Source: Schizophyllum amplum (lineage: Eukaryota > Basidiomycota > Agaricomycetes > Agaricales > Schizophyllaceae). Taken from it: a stretch of 64,000 nucleotides of DNA. The stretch covers positions 248,001 to 312,000 of the forward strand of contig VDMD01000014.1 in NCBI GenBank assembly GCA_007026445.1. The letters are read 5' to 3'. How positions within the stretch are numbered: the first letter of the stretch is position 1; every line of letters begins with the position of its first letter. Position numbers and translations under genes: made by a program. The notes below the pieces were generated by a model. The model was not told the DNA's origin, searched no databases, and saw only the letters and a list, made by a program, of their open reading frames with translations. Below are positions 32,891 through 44,900 of this stretch, piece after piece.

Positions 32891-34099
32891 CTTCTACATT
32901 GCCATGAAGGCATGGCGCGTCAAATGCGATGGAACGAAGCTAGGGCGTAACGTATGCTGCAGGTCAGGGTCAGCAACGCTCCCGGAATCGTTATGTCGAA
33001 CCGACGTATGCGCTTGCCAGGCTGCCCGCCCCCGGGAAGAAAGCCATCTTGTCGATCCGCTTGCCGTCATCCCAGCTTGGGTATTAGCTGGTTGCCGAAA
33101 ACGCGTACAGGAGCTGGACACCAGGACATCGCAGTATAGCGCCTGGAAGAGCGCGGAGACACAGACTCTTCCGTTGACTCTTTGACCGGGAATTGTGAGC
33201 GCAGTCGCTGTATCCGTGGTCACACATACGCTTCTGCAGCTGCTCGGCGATGTTCTGCGTGCCGCGCGGCATGATAGGCTAGAGGAAGACTGTCAATGGA
33301 TAAAGCAGCGCTGCATACGTACCACTCAATTCATGCAGTCAGCTCAGTCATCTTGATAGCCGTGACCGAGTCTCCGTCGTACACGAGGGGCTCTCAACCA
33401 GGACCTAGTGGTCTTTCCAGCGCTGTGAGCACCGCCGTCGCCCCTGTTACCCTGGCCATCCGCCTCAGATGCCATAGGCGTATCGCTTTACCTTTCCTAC
33501 TGCGTGTATTCCTACGCATAACCGTAGGAGGCAAACGAAGGGTCCACGTAGGATTAACGAGCGTAACGTCCATGATCTCGAGACCGTCCGGACAAGCCAT
33601 GAAGCTTGAAGGCGTCGCGTAAAGTGACCGGAGAGCTTGAAAATATCGCCAATTGCGGCGGAAGGGGCGAGTGAGTGTTCCAGCTTCATGATGGATATGC
33701 GCAAGGTGGCACTGAGGATGCCAGGGAAGCTGGCGGAACTTGACTGTTGAAGGGTTCTGCTCTCTTCGATAGATTTCCCTCGGACGAGCGCGCAATCGGA
33801 CCTTCTGGATTATTGAGACATTTGCCAAATCCAGAGCGAAAAGAAGTCTGACGATGCCAGGTATGATGCGAGTGGGGGAACTTTGAGTACTTGAGGCTCC
33901 GGCATGACGGTTGAAGAAGGAAAGTCGTCACGCCACGTGCACGCAGGAGCGTCGGGCCGCGTGACGGTGATGGGCCGTTGTGAGAATATAGAGGAGCCCT
34001 TGGAGGGCGGATGGAGCAGGCTCCTGCTTCCGACGACGACGACCGTTTGGGACTTCACTCAACATCGACGGCGACGACGACGACGACGGGGCTCACACC
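32891..34099. other. Intergenic
   Basis: No gene recognised. A short (CGA)n microsatellite lies at about 34066-34088, immediately upstream of the phosphatase start and probably within its 5' leader. Frames here overlap on both strands and carry no recognisable motifs. Confidence 0.45.
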
Positions 34100-35137
34100 A
34101 TGATACGGTTCGACAACCTCCCGCCCGAGATCATCCAGGCGATGTGCACGCCCATGCACCCCGTATTGTCCCCGTCCCCCTCCTCTGGTAAGTCCGCTTG
34201 GTTGCCCGCTTACCGCGTCTGACACCTCACCCCAGGTGGCTTGTACATTGGTTCCCTTTCTGCGGCGAACGATTCCGAATTGCTCGCCTCGAACCGGTGA
34301 GTTCGAACGCTGTCCCCCGCGGCATCGCGCTCACTATCCAGAGTTACACACGTCGTGCAAGTCCTCGACGCGCCATGGGCGCCGCCGAGTGACACCCCGG
34401 ATGGCGTTGACCGGTAAGCAGCTCGCGCACAGTCGTTTTTAGCGCTAATCGCCCCGCAGCTATCCAATCCCGCTGCTCGATTCGGCGTCAGCCGACCTTC
34501 GTCCACATCTAGAGGCCGTGTGCGAACACATCGACCGCTCCTTGCGAGCGCGGAAAAACGTGCTTGTCCACTGCCAGCAGGTGCGCGCGGCCGATCTGCC
34601 CCCACAGCGCGTATACTGATCGTACACTGACAGGGCGTGTCCCGCTCTGCGGCGGTGGTCATCGCGTACTTGATTCGGAACCAAGGTCGGTGTCGGCCGT
34701 CCTTCCCCATCGCCCCGCCTTCGGCACCCCATTCTGCATCATGCTATGACCGCCCATCCCGTCTCATGCCCCCACGCTCGTCGTGCTCCACCCCCGCCCC
34801 ACTCGCGCTCACCCGCCCCTTCCGGCTGACTCGCCCCACAGGCATGACCTACGACTCCGCCTTCGCGCTCTGCAAGAAGCGGCGGCCCTGCGTTAAGCCG
34901 AATTCTGGGTGCGCGCATCTTCTGATCTGTTCGCGCAAACGCTGATCAACTTTGATTCCCTATCACCCGTCATGGCCATGTCGGATATCCTCTGCCCCTA
35001 TATCCCCCCATGTCCGACTATGGCTACCTTCTCAATATCGCCATTGCATCCTGCTCAGTTTCGTCCAGGCTCTACGGGAGTGGGAAACACTGTATCATGC
35101 ACCGCGTCCGGGTATGCCCAGGCGATGGACATCATGA
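34100..35137 (+). CDS. Dual-specificity protein phosphatase
   Basis: Seven small exons: 34100-34187, 34236-34296, 34342-34413, 34460-34580, 34634-34685, 34842-34908, 35059-35137. All junctions are in phase and total 179 residues, typical of a minimal DSP domain. The order fits the family: GLYIGSLSAAND (beta start), THVVQVLDAPW, YPIPLLDSASADL (general-acid Asp), then the P-loop VHCQQGVSRSA, in which Cys and Arg of HCx5R are both present, followed by VVIAYLIRNQGMTYDSAF and KPNSGFVQALREWE. The enzyme should dephosphorylate Tyr and Ser/Thr residues; cytosolic, with no signal peptide. The active site is assembled across an intron (VHCQQ | GVSRS), so the gene is invisible to single-frame scans. Confidence 0.92.
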
Positions 35138-35963
35138 ACGGCCCTGGATATCCTGCCACCGGATGGCCCTCGTCAACTTGCGATGGACTTTGGGGTTCCG
35201 CGAGTAGACTGGATGATTCTGCTTTCTGCTTCGGATGTGTCTTCCGTATCTTCGTCTTGCGTTCCCCGCTAGCGGACACATAAAGTCGCGGGGATCGACG
35301 ACAAAAACTACATACACTATACGCCTTGGCGCGTATACTCTGTACGCCTTGACGCATATACTCTGTACGCCTTGGTGCGTATACTCTGTACGCCTTGGTG
35401 CGTATTCTCTGTACACATTGGCGCGTGTACATCTACGTTCTTAGCGCACACTACCGTCCCTCTTTTGGTCTACGTATGACTGCATCTCGCTCGAGCAGAC
35501 ATATCGTGGCTCTCGCAGGAGCATACATATCGCGACTCGCGCGCGACTTCGACTACTACTAGGGCTTCTGGGTGTTTCTGGGTTTTCATAGGCACTGTAT
35601 CTTGACAACGAATAGTCATGACATGGGGTGCCGCTCGAGGTTGTGTGAGGAGTGGTCAGTTGTGCGAGGAGCGGTCAGTTCAAGTGGGTTGTGAAGACAG
35701 GTGATTGGGGTTGTGTGAGGCCTGACGCCGCTGGCAGCTTGATGTGGCCGATTTCCCGATTTGACAATGAGAACAATGGCCTGCGAGGTTGGTCACTATG
35801 TATACATATCATAGAAGGATAAGATTACAGAAGTAGCACAAATACACGATTAGCACAACATATTCTCTTCCTCCTCCTCATCCCTACCTTATCCCCAGCC
35901 GTACCTCATCCCCAATCCTATCTCACTATTTGCCCCTCATCCCCACCCGGGGACCATCCGCCG
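35138..35963. other. Intergenic with a minisatellite
   Basis: Holds the 3' flank of the phosphatase, a 23-bp tandem repeat at 35321-35430 and short GTTGTGTGAGG direct repeats near 35640-35720. No gene seen. Confidence 0.5.
35321..35430 (+). repeat. 23-bp minisatellite, about 4.7 units
   Basis: Units ACGCCTTGGYGCGTATACTC plus TGT start at 35321, 35344, 35367 and 35390, with a partial unit at 35413. They differ at one to three positions. Confidence 0.9.
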
Positions 35964-36920
35964 TCACCGCCAGTTCTCCGCCGCCCACACCCGCAGCTCG
36001 CGCACGACGCGCTTCGCAGCCCTCTCGAGCGACTCGTCCCGCGCCCCGCGCTGCACCTCCACGATCGTCTTCCGTCTCGATGACAGTGTTATCGCGAGCC
36101 CCACGCGCCAGGGACTGAACGTGACCGTGAGCAGGCGGAACGGGATGGGGCGGGGGTGGCGAGACAACTCCGATGTCGATCCTGTTGGCGATGCCGGGCG
36201 CGAGGACCCGGCGAACGAGACGATGCCCTCACGTACGGCGTACTGGCATATAAGGTCCTCTACTCGCGCGCGGGGCTGCATGAGGTCGAAGAGGTCCTTG
36301 TAGCCTTCGTCGCGCTCGAGATGGAGCGAGGTCGCGTCCGCCCAGGCGTCTTCGCGGACCTTGAGCGCGATGAACTGGTCGAGGACGCGTGTTTCACGGG
36401 GGAGGGTGTCGGGGAACGGGGTGAGCAGGGCTGATGATGTGGCGGTGGGTGATAACAAAGACGCGGCTGGCGGTTTGTCGGATGTGGACTCCTCGTACGA
36501 GGGCGCGGGCGAGAGGACGGGGAAGGGGTCGGAGGTGTACGGCGGGCGGATGAGGCGCTCGTATGTTCGCAGGTAGATCGAGCGGAGGACGTGCATGCAG
36601 GCTGTAGGTGATAATGAGTGCGTGACTGTCAAAAGTTAACAAGTAGACGCACCGACGTAGAATGGGCGGTTGACGAGGCGGAGGTTCATGGACATCCAGT
36701 AGAGCACCCGACGTTGGCGCTCGACTGCGCTCTCATCTACACCCGGCGTCTGGGGTAGCGTCGCGTACACCACATTCAGTAGCAGGTGTGGCGGGATCTC
36801 TGCGAAGCGCAGCTTCCGAATGCGAGACCCGGAGGGCTGGGATGGTTGACCTAAGGACGTAGCGGCGGAGTACGAGGGTGGCGCTGCCATGTCTGGGGAG
36901 TCCTTTTCAATGACAATCAT
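35964..36920 (-). CDS. Conserved-looking hypothetical protein, two exons
   Basis: Exon 1 is 36920-36653 and exon 2 is 36601-35964. The 51-nt intron joins NRPFYV to ACMHVLRSIYLRTYERL in phase, giving 301 residues. The first ATG in frame, at 36920, was used. After a Ser/Pro-rich start comes a basic, helical core, RKLRFAEIPPHLLLNVVYATL, then RRVLYWMSMNLRLVNRPFYV. A low-complexity spacer follows, and the C-terminal domain includes VRELRVWAAENW. The opening IPPHLLLNVVY has an F-box-like flavour, but I do not consider it diagnostic. Function unknown. Confidence 0.7.
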
Positions 36921-37870
36921 GGTGAGTGGTGCGGGCAGACGTGAGTCTTTGATCAAGCGCGACGAGAAGACAAGCAACTAGGGAAGCTTTGTAGACGGGG
37001 GAGGAGGGATACTGACTGAGATCGTTTACTTATAAGGCGCTTGTCGAAGTGGCTGCGCAATTGATGATACGGACGTTCCACGGGCACTGCGCGCTACTGC
37101 GCAATCGCGGGTCCACGCGTCGAATGTATGTGCTCAGGCTTGTCTGTTGGTAGTGCGGCGTTGTGGAAGGTGCGGGGAAGGGTGTGAAGATGAAGAAACA
37201 GCTATGCACTGCATTCACTGAGGCGCTGAGGTCATTGCCGGTCGCCGGCACATGCATACCTTCCTATTCGATTTGTATATTCTGAAGAGGCCTCTGGCAA
37301 GGGAAACTTGAGCGCGGTGCCATAAAAGATCATGCAGATGAGCCCAATTATTAAATGTCGGACTGCGACAGCGACGGACGGTGTCAAGTCGAGCTGGGCT
37401 CGGCATTTCAACATCTGAACTTCCGGTCCTCGGACCGTTATGGTGCACGTGAATATTGCATGACCAGGGCCATCTCGATCTTTCTCTTCTTGTTTCTTGT
37501 CCTCTCGTCCTTCTGTGGCTCACGAATGTCCAATACATCAACTTCCATCTCGCCGGTCTAGAGAACTTTTGTGCAAGCATAATGGCTCAGGACACCGCTG
37601 CCAGACAACTGACAAACCCAGACCCTCCATCGCGTTGAATGCGAACTTGATCATTCATGTTCTCGAAGCGCCTATTGTCTGCCATGACTCACGTACGACT
37701 TCCGCCACACAATGAGTGGTCTGACAGCACTTAACGGACCCGTGAAGCATCTTCCTAAGGTACAAAACTCACAGTTCACATTCTTATGACTTGTCCCAAC
37801 AGCATAACAGCATCACACGCCTTGCACTCAGGCGCTTCATCGTGGGAACGTGTTATGACCTTCGAAACCC
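36921..37870. other. Intergenic
   Basis: Lies between two divergently transcribed genes. No gene seen; short open frames on both strands have no recognisable features. Confidence 0.45.
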
Positions 37871-37877
37871 TATAAAG
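37871..37877 (+). promoter_or_regulatory. TATA box
   Basis: TATAAAG lies 67 bases upstream of the ATG of the nucleotidyltransferase-like gene, a plausible core-promoter spacing. Confidence 0.55.
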
Positions 37878-37937
37878 TTCGCCTTGTCTGCCCGCGTGTC
37901 TTCTCTCTCTCCCACCGTGCCACAAATAAGCGCCACG

Positions 37938-39700
37938 ATGTCTACGCCCTACCCCTCTGGCGCGCTGACACCCTCGGCGCCTCCGCCACCCAATAGCGTC
38001 CCGCTCACGCCGTCCATCCTGCGCGCTCTCCTGACGCACCTGGACGCGCGACTCCCGCAGGTCTTCGGCGATCGCACCGTCACGCTCGTTGTCCACGGCG
38101 GCGCTGCGATCCTGTTGCACCCCGAGGTGGCGCTCGAGGAGCAGACGCCGCGCCGTGCGTCGACGCGCGACGTGAACTACCTCGGCACGACCTTCGCCTC
38201 GGAGTGGCGCGGGCGCGGTGTTCCCGACGCGGAGCGCTTCCTACATTGGGCTGCGCACGAAGCCGCCGCGCGCGTGGGCGTCGGGTCCGACTGGCTCAAC
38301 GCGAGCGCGGACACGATGTGTCCTCAGTATACAGAGTACGTACTTGGCTTGTTGTGCCTTTAGCTGGCCTAGTACTGACTGCATATGCTAGCATTGAAGG
38401 GCACCTGCACGACCCCGTGCACGAGGCTGCGATGCAACCGCATGTGGCCGAGTCTCAGACGCTGTTCAAGGGTCGCGCACTTGTCGTTCTGGGCGTGCCG
38501 TCGTACTGGGCGGTGGCGCTCAAGCTCCAGCGCTACGTGAACTGGGATCCGGCGGACATATGCCTCATACTCAGATACGTGAGCAACTTCCCGTGGACGG
38601 TGGATTACCTGGAGAAATGGCTACGCGACAACTGCGGTCAGACCTACCCTATCGACTCCCTCGTGCCCGTGGGCGAAGTGGACACTATGCGCGCACGGTT
38701 GCAGCACATCGTTCAACTCCTTCGGGGCCGGTCCCAGATGCCTGCTCCGACGTATATGACCCTTCCAGTGCCGCCTGTCACATCCGCCACACCTTTCCCA
38801 TCTACCACGCCACAAAATGCAGAGCCGGCCTACGTGAAGATGCCGTCTCCCCTTGACCGTCTGAACTCTACGGAGCGGCCGCGCTCTACGCAGAGGTCAA
38901 GCCCCTACGCACCTGTACCACAAGAAGCCCCAGTCATCCCGCTATACCCAGGAGATGCGGCCATGGCGCAGGGTCCTGCCAGCACTGTCTACGGTGCGCC
39001 ACAAGCATACCCCAGCGATGCGGATTGGAGCGTGCACGGTACCAGGGGCCGTGGTGGGACTCATAACGAACCTCGCGACCGGTTGCATCGTCATGGTCAT
39101 CGTCGATCTGCGTCCCCCGAGATGGAGGGCGATTATGGGGGCGGCGAATGGATGACGACGATGGCGGGGCAGACTCCGCTTACTCTCCCGCGGTCGTTGT
39201 TGTTTCCGAACGGACGCCGTAAGGAGCGTGACGCCGGTCCTGCCCGCGGAGAGCTTCACGGTGCTCCTGCCTCCGCTTCCGACCTCCCCACGCCGCCCTA
39301 TTCTCTTTCGTCTCCCACGCCGATTAACCCAGCACGACCCGCTCGTTATTCCTCCCCGCCATCACATGCCACCCCTTCCACTCTCTTTTCCTCTCCGAGC
39401 CCCACCTTGCGGAATTATGCGCCGCACCCACACTCCCTCAGGCGACAAGCTCCGCCGGAGAGTTCTCATATTCCACACACTCTCAGAGGTTCTCCGGCGA
39501 CTGCTTCGGCGTCGTCTTCCTCTTCAACGATGTTTCCCCCTTGGATGAATATTCCCTCTTCGACGGATTCTCACCCTTCGACGTCTGCTCCCTCTTCGAC
39601 GGCTTCTCCCTCTTCAATGTCTTCTCCCTCGCACCGTACTTCTGCTGCGGCGCTACGGAACGCTCGTTTGCACTATGGGCGCATCCCGCCACCGCCATAG
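37938..39700 (+). CDS. Nucleotidyltransferase-like protein (DUF7582-type)
   Basis: Exons 37938-38335 and 38392-39700 join in phase (PQYTD/IEGHLHDPV) for 568 residues. The N-terminal ~230 residues contain VTLVVHGGAAILLHPEVA, RDVNYLGTTFASEWRGRG, LVVLGVPSYWAVALKLQRY and DPADICLILRY. This pattern (HGG, a downstream D.DY-like motif, then WAVALKL.R...D..DI) resembles minimal nucleotidyltransferase-fold proteins and the basidiomycete family I remember as DUF7582. The canonical second Asp is partly replaced (RDVNY). The remaining ~340 residues are Pro/Ser-rich and low complexity, with SSTxSPSS repeats near the end. A TATAAAG precedes it. Catalytic activity is uncertain. Confidence 0.7.
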
Positions 39701-40473
39701 AAGCCGGTTAGCATGGGTTCTGAAGCCACTACCACTCGTTCGAGCAAGGTATCGAGACGTTGATAATAACCAGGTAAGGGGGCTGTCTGACTGTGACGAC
39801 TCATAATGTCTGCTCTGCACATATGCACATCGGTATAATACGGACACATGCGATTCCTGTTCATTGAGTAGATATACTGCCTATACAAGCATCCTTCTAG
39901 GATACAGCTGTGCTGATGTCTGTCCCTACAATTGTACGACAACAGATATTGTTGACTCTGAGTCTGAGAAGTCGAACTTCACATCACGTGAACGAATCCC
40001 TGTCGCGTTGGATCCACGCGACCGACCGCTGTCTTTCCCACCGCGATGTTGCTTCGCCCTTGTTACATAAGTTGTTCCTTCGACGGACCTGATTGCACGA
40101 CAGCCTCAAGACGCACTGACCTTGAACGGATGCTCCCTGGACTTGCCAGCGCTCCTCGCGCCGTCCCTCTCCATTGAACGGCATGTGACACCGCAGCCTG
40201 CGGCTGTTCAACAAGCTCATTGCGTGGGAGGTGTCAGGTGAGAGGGATGTCACAGGAAGATTGCTGCCGGCGAAGAGAGCCCGCGACTTCAACTTCAACT
40301 TGTCCGCGACGACCATCTAGTTCCCCCGCCCAGCGGCCACGACGCTCCTTGTATTGACGCTCGTTCAAGACGGCTACGTAGGACATCAGACGGCTAGGAA
40401 TATTCTCCACCCCAACGCATAACTTCGAACCAAGTCCAACGCATAAGACCGACTTCGACGCATAAGGCTCGAC
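39701..40473. other. Intergenic
   Basis: No gene recognised. It contains the 3' flank of the previous gene and the probable promoter of the GPI-anchored protein. Confidence 0.45.
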
Positions 40474-41144
40474 ATGCGCCCCGCTACCCTTCTCCTCGCC
40501 GTCTCGGCCGCCCTGCTGGTGGGCGCGCAATCCACGACGCAGGTGGAGACCGCTACGGAGACGTCGGTAGCTACGGAGACGACTTCGGTGGAAGCGACGG
40601 AGACGACGTCGTTGGAAGCGACGGAGACCAGCTCGGTGTCGATCACAGACTCCGCGTCGACGGACTCGCCCACGACGACGGAGACGAGCTCGGCGAGCGA
40701 GAGCGAGAGCACCTCGGAGTCCGAGAGCACCGACAGCGTGCCCTCCACGACGGAGTCGTCGAGCGCGGAGTCGAGCAGGTGCGCGTGTTTATCCTCTATT
40801 CTCGCGCCATCGCTGACCCTGCCTATAGCACCGAGTCCGCGTCGGCGGAGTCTTCGTCCTCCGAGGAGAGTAGCTCGTCCGTGCCGGAGACCACCACTTC
40901 CTCCTCCGCGCCCGCCACCGCCTCTACCGCCTCCGAGACCGGGGACGTGACGTCGAGAATTACGCTCACTTCGACGGCAGGTGTCACGTCGAGCATGCGC
41001 ACGCCAACCCGCACGTCGAACCCGGGTGCGCCGGCGGCGACGACGGTGTCGAACGAGAACGGTGCGCGAGCGCTCGTAGGTAGCAGTGGAGGGTCGGCCC
41101 TGTTGCTTGCTGGCATTGTTGGCGCGATGACTCTCTTGTTGTGA
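40474..41144 (+). CDS. GPI-anchored Ser/Thr-rich cell-surface protein
   Basis: Exons 40474-40778 and 40829-41144, with a 50-nt intron, give 206 residues. Residues 1-19 form a signal peptide (MRPATLLLAVSAALLVGAQS). The mature part is almost entirely Ser, Thr and Glu, with repeated TETTSVEATETTSLEATE-like units, and is probably heavily O-mannosylated. The last ~20 residues are hydrophobic (SALLLAGIVGAMTLLL), preceded by small residues (SSGG), a typical GPI attachment signal. Such proteins lie in the fungal wall or plasma membrane. Specific function unknown; low-complexity sequence prevents finer assignment. Confidence 0.82.
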
Positions 41145-41921
41145 TCTTTCCTAAACTTTCCTGCTGTGTTATCTCTGATGGGAGAGGGGTTGGAGGAAGG
41201 GGACGGGTGAAGACGACGGCGGAGGATGTGAGTGCATACTAGCTTTCCCCCATGGACAGTGTTCTGAGTATACCTATGCTATAGTATTCGGGCTATATAC
41301 CTATATTTATTCGAGTGTTGTATCTGCGCAGCTAGCGTTTTCTTGGACAGACTACGTTGATGATCGACTTTCTCGACGCAGTACGTCCGGAGATCATGCA
41401 CTCATTCCAGGTTTGTCCGCAGACTCCAAGGCGTTGCAACACGACCCCCGTGACAACACGAACCGTCAGGAACCGTCACGTCACTTCCCCGCTTCCCCAT
41501 CGATGACAGCGATCTCGACTGCCTGGAGAAACCGGAGTCAGCCTCGGAGGTGCAAGCCCTGGCGTCGGCTTCTTCATTGTACAGACGCGACAATCTCTTG
41601 ACCTCGACCTAATCTCATGACCTCGGCGCATCGTCGGCGCCTGTACGCTTCACCCTCGCGCAAAGGGCGGGCCGGGGACAGCGTTTATATGGTCGAGCGG
41701 GGGATGATGTGGGGCGATCACGATAAGCGCCCTTGGAAGCGCCGGCGACTGCAGGGCAAATAGCGACTACGGGACCCAAGGCGACTACAGGAAGAACAGC
41801 AGCAGCAAGACAAGCAGCACGAACATTCTACCCGAGCTCAACATCAATCGCGACGTCAACAAGAAGTCTAGGGACACACAGCTCGTACCGTCGAACTACA
41901 CTCACCTCTTCCTGAACGACG
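41145..41921. other. Intergenic
   Basis: No gene seen. AT-richer at 41.25-41.33 kb, then repeated GCGACTACGGGACC/GCGACTACAGGAAG-like sequence just upstream of the beta-mannosidase start. Confidence 0.45.
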
Positions 41922-44900
41922 ATGCCTGCTGCCGAGACGATCGTTCTGAGCTCGAATTGGGCATGGAAGCGCCGCGGGGAGGGCGCGGTGCTTGATGAAC
42001 TCAAGCTGGGAGGCGCACAAGAAGGTGAGCGGTCTGCGCGACACCGGCATACACAGAGACTAACAAGCCTTTTCCGCCTTGCCTTCTCGCCGTCATCCAC
42101 CCCTCGGCTGTCTCCGCCCCCCAGCCACCCCCACCAACATCGACGACCCTGCCAACCACCTGATCGACGGCTCCGTGCCCCCCACCGCGCTCACCTCCGC
42201 CTGGTACCCCGCACGCAACTGCCCCTCCGAGGTCCACGTCGAGCTCCGCAAGGCCGGCCTCATCCCCGACCCCTACATCGGCTCCAACGAGCACGGCATC
42301 CAGTGGATCGGCGAGTCCGAATGGCTGTACAAATGCGAGTTCGCCGGAGACGGTCAGAAGAGGCGCGGGCTGCTCGAATTTGCGGGCCTGGATGCCATAT
42401 GTGATGTGTATCTGGTGCGTTTCTGTGCTGTTGTGAAGAGACACGACTTAACGACTGATTGACACGCATATATGCTGTTTTTTGTTTGCAGAATGGAACC
42501 CGGATTTTCTCGTCAGACAACCAGTTTCGGACTTGGGTGCATGCGCTGGCGCCGGGGGAGCTGAATGCGCAAAACGTGCTTCTCATCCACTTCAAGTCTG
42601 CGAAGGCGCTTGCGCTTGCGGAGGAGGCCAAATACGGGCGCGTGCGCGCGGGGTCGACCAACCTGGGCGCGCCGAGCAGAGTCTATGTGCGCAAGGCGCA
42701 GTACGACTGGCGGTGGGACTGGGTAAGTCAATGCTCCCGTGTTACTTGACTATATGCTTTTGCTGACATTGTTTATCGCTGCGTACGCTCGTAGGGTCCC
42801 GAGCTGATGACATGTGGTGTTTACCGCCCGGTCACGCTCAAGTTCTTCCACGCGCGGATTGCGGATGTGTTCACGAAGGCGAGCCTGGTTAGCACGCCGA
42901 CGAGGGGCTCGAAGGCGAAAGCGGCCTTGCGGCTGGATCTCACTGTCGATGGATCCGCTGACCGCGCCGTAGTGGTGCTCCGCGAGAAGGGCGGCGGGCA
43001 TCAGGTCAGGAGGGAAGAAGTGGACCTGACGAAAGCCGGGGGCGTGCTCACGGGTGGTGCGAAGTCGCTGACGGGGGACGAAATTGTGGCGAGCGAGGCC
43101 GTCGGTGTGTGCGGGTGTTTTTGATATGATCCCGAAGTTTGCTCACGCCTCGCGCGGCTGTCAGGTCCGGATGTGGCTGCCGCGGCGCATGGCACGGTGT
43201 ACAAGGACGTCATTTCATGGACCAACTTGGAGGTGAAGCCGTGGTGGCCGACCGGATATGGCGCGCCGGATATGTACGAGGTGGAGGTGGAGGTTTTGGC
43301 GGAGGTACGTTCGACATGCCTCTGGCTGAAAGACTTGTATGCATCTGATTCGGCTGCTTACCAGGACAATACCGCGCTGGACAGTACCATCAAGCGCGTC
43401 GGATTCCGCTCGGTCGAACTCGTGCAGGACGCGCTGAAGGAGGCGGACGAATATGGGACCGGGATCACGTTCTTCTTCAGGGTGAATGGGGTGCGGATGT
43501 TCATGGGAGGTGAGTTGCGCTTTGTACCAGTTGATGACTCTGCTTTTTGGCCCCCTACTTACCCGGCATGCTTCTTTCCCCGGGCTGTAAATCATCGACG
43601 TGCTGACTTGTGTCTTCAGGCTCCAATTGGATCCCCGCGGACAACTTCCTGACGACGCTCACGCCCGACCGGTACCGCGCATGGCTGACGCTGTTGCGCG
43701 ATGGGAATCAGAATATGGTCCGCCTGTGGGGCGGTGGGGTGTACGAACCGGACTGCTTCTACGATGCGTGCGATGGTGAGTAACGAGCTTTTATGGCACG
43801 ACTGTTGAGCTTTCGTGGCACGACTGACGAGCTGACGCCTCTTCATACAGACCTCGGCCTCCTCGTCTGGCAGGACTTCCAGTTCGCGTGCGGCGTGTAT
43901 CCCGCGCACCCTGCATTTGTGGCCACCGTGCGGCAGGAAGTAGTGGATAATGTGACGCGCATGCGCCATCATCCGAGTTTGGCGATTTATTGTGGGAATA
44001 ATGAGGCAAGTCTAGCGACTTGTCTGCAGAGGTTCGGTGTATACTGACACGTATGCGGATGCAGGACTACCAGATGGTACTGCAGTGGGGAGGTGAGTGC
44101 GATTTTGAGAATTGCGGTGGGGCATCTTGCTGATCGCAATGTGCCCTTTACTCAGACGTCGCCGCGCTGCCGGCGCGCAAGCTGTACGAAGAGGTCTTTC
44201 CGGACGTTGTCGGGGCACTCACGGACCCTGCTGTACCGTACCACCGCGGCTCGCCGTACGGCGGGAAGGGATGGGACACGGCAGATCCGACCATAGGAGA
44301 TGTGCATCAGGTGAGATATTCAGAAATGTAGCAAGTACATCCGAAGGGGCTGATAATGCTTATGTGTAGTGGAACATTTGGGGCGGCAAGGAGCTCCCGT
44401 ACCAGGAGTACGACCATATGGGAGGGCGGTTTGTCTCGTGAGTGGCCGTTGTTTGCTTATTCGGATCGTTCGAACTCATGTCCCGCAGCGAGTTCGGCCT
44501 GCCATCCCTCCCTGTCATGTCGACCATCAAGCATTGGATGGGCGACGCGCTGGCGAGCGAGTACTACTCCCAATCCCCGCTCATCGCGCAACACAACCGC
44601 GCGGGCTCGTTCGAGAGGCGCTTCGCGATCGTGATGAACGAGAACTTCCGGCTGACGGAGGATCTGGAGACGTACGCGTTCCATACACAGGTATGTGTGG
44701 TGGGCTTGTCGTGCTCATTCTCCGCCGTTTGAGTAGAGCGAAGATGTTCGGGCTGTATTGACAACACCATCCCCAGATGATGCAGAGCGACGGCGTTGGC
44801 TGGGCCTACCAGGCCTGGCGCCGCAAATGGGCCGGGCCTGGCAAAGAATATGTGCGTGTGATGTATATAAAGGCTGAGGGGACGAATGAGCTGACCGGGT

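Noticed and set aside
35055..35432. Minus-strand frame with YAPRRTEY repeats
   Set aside because: It is simply a translation of the 23-bp minisatellite.
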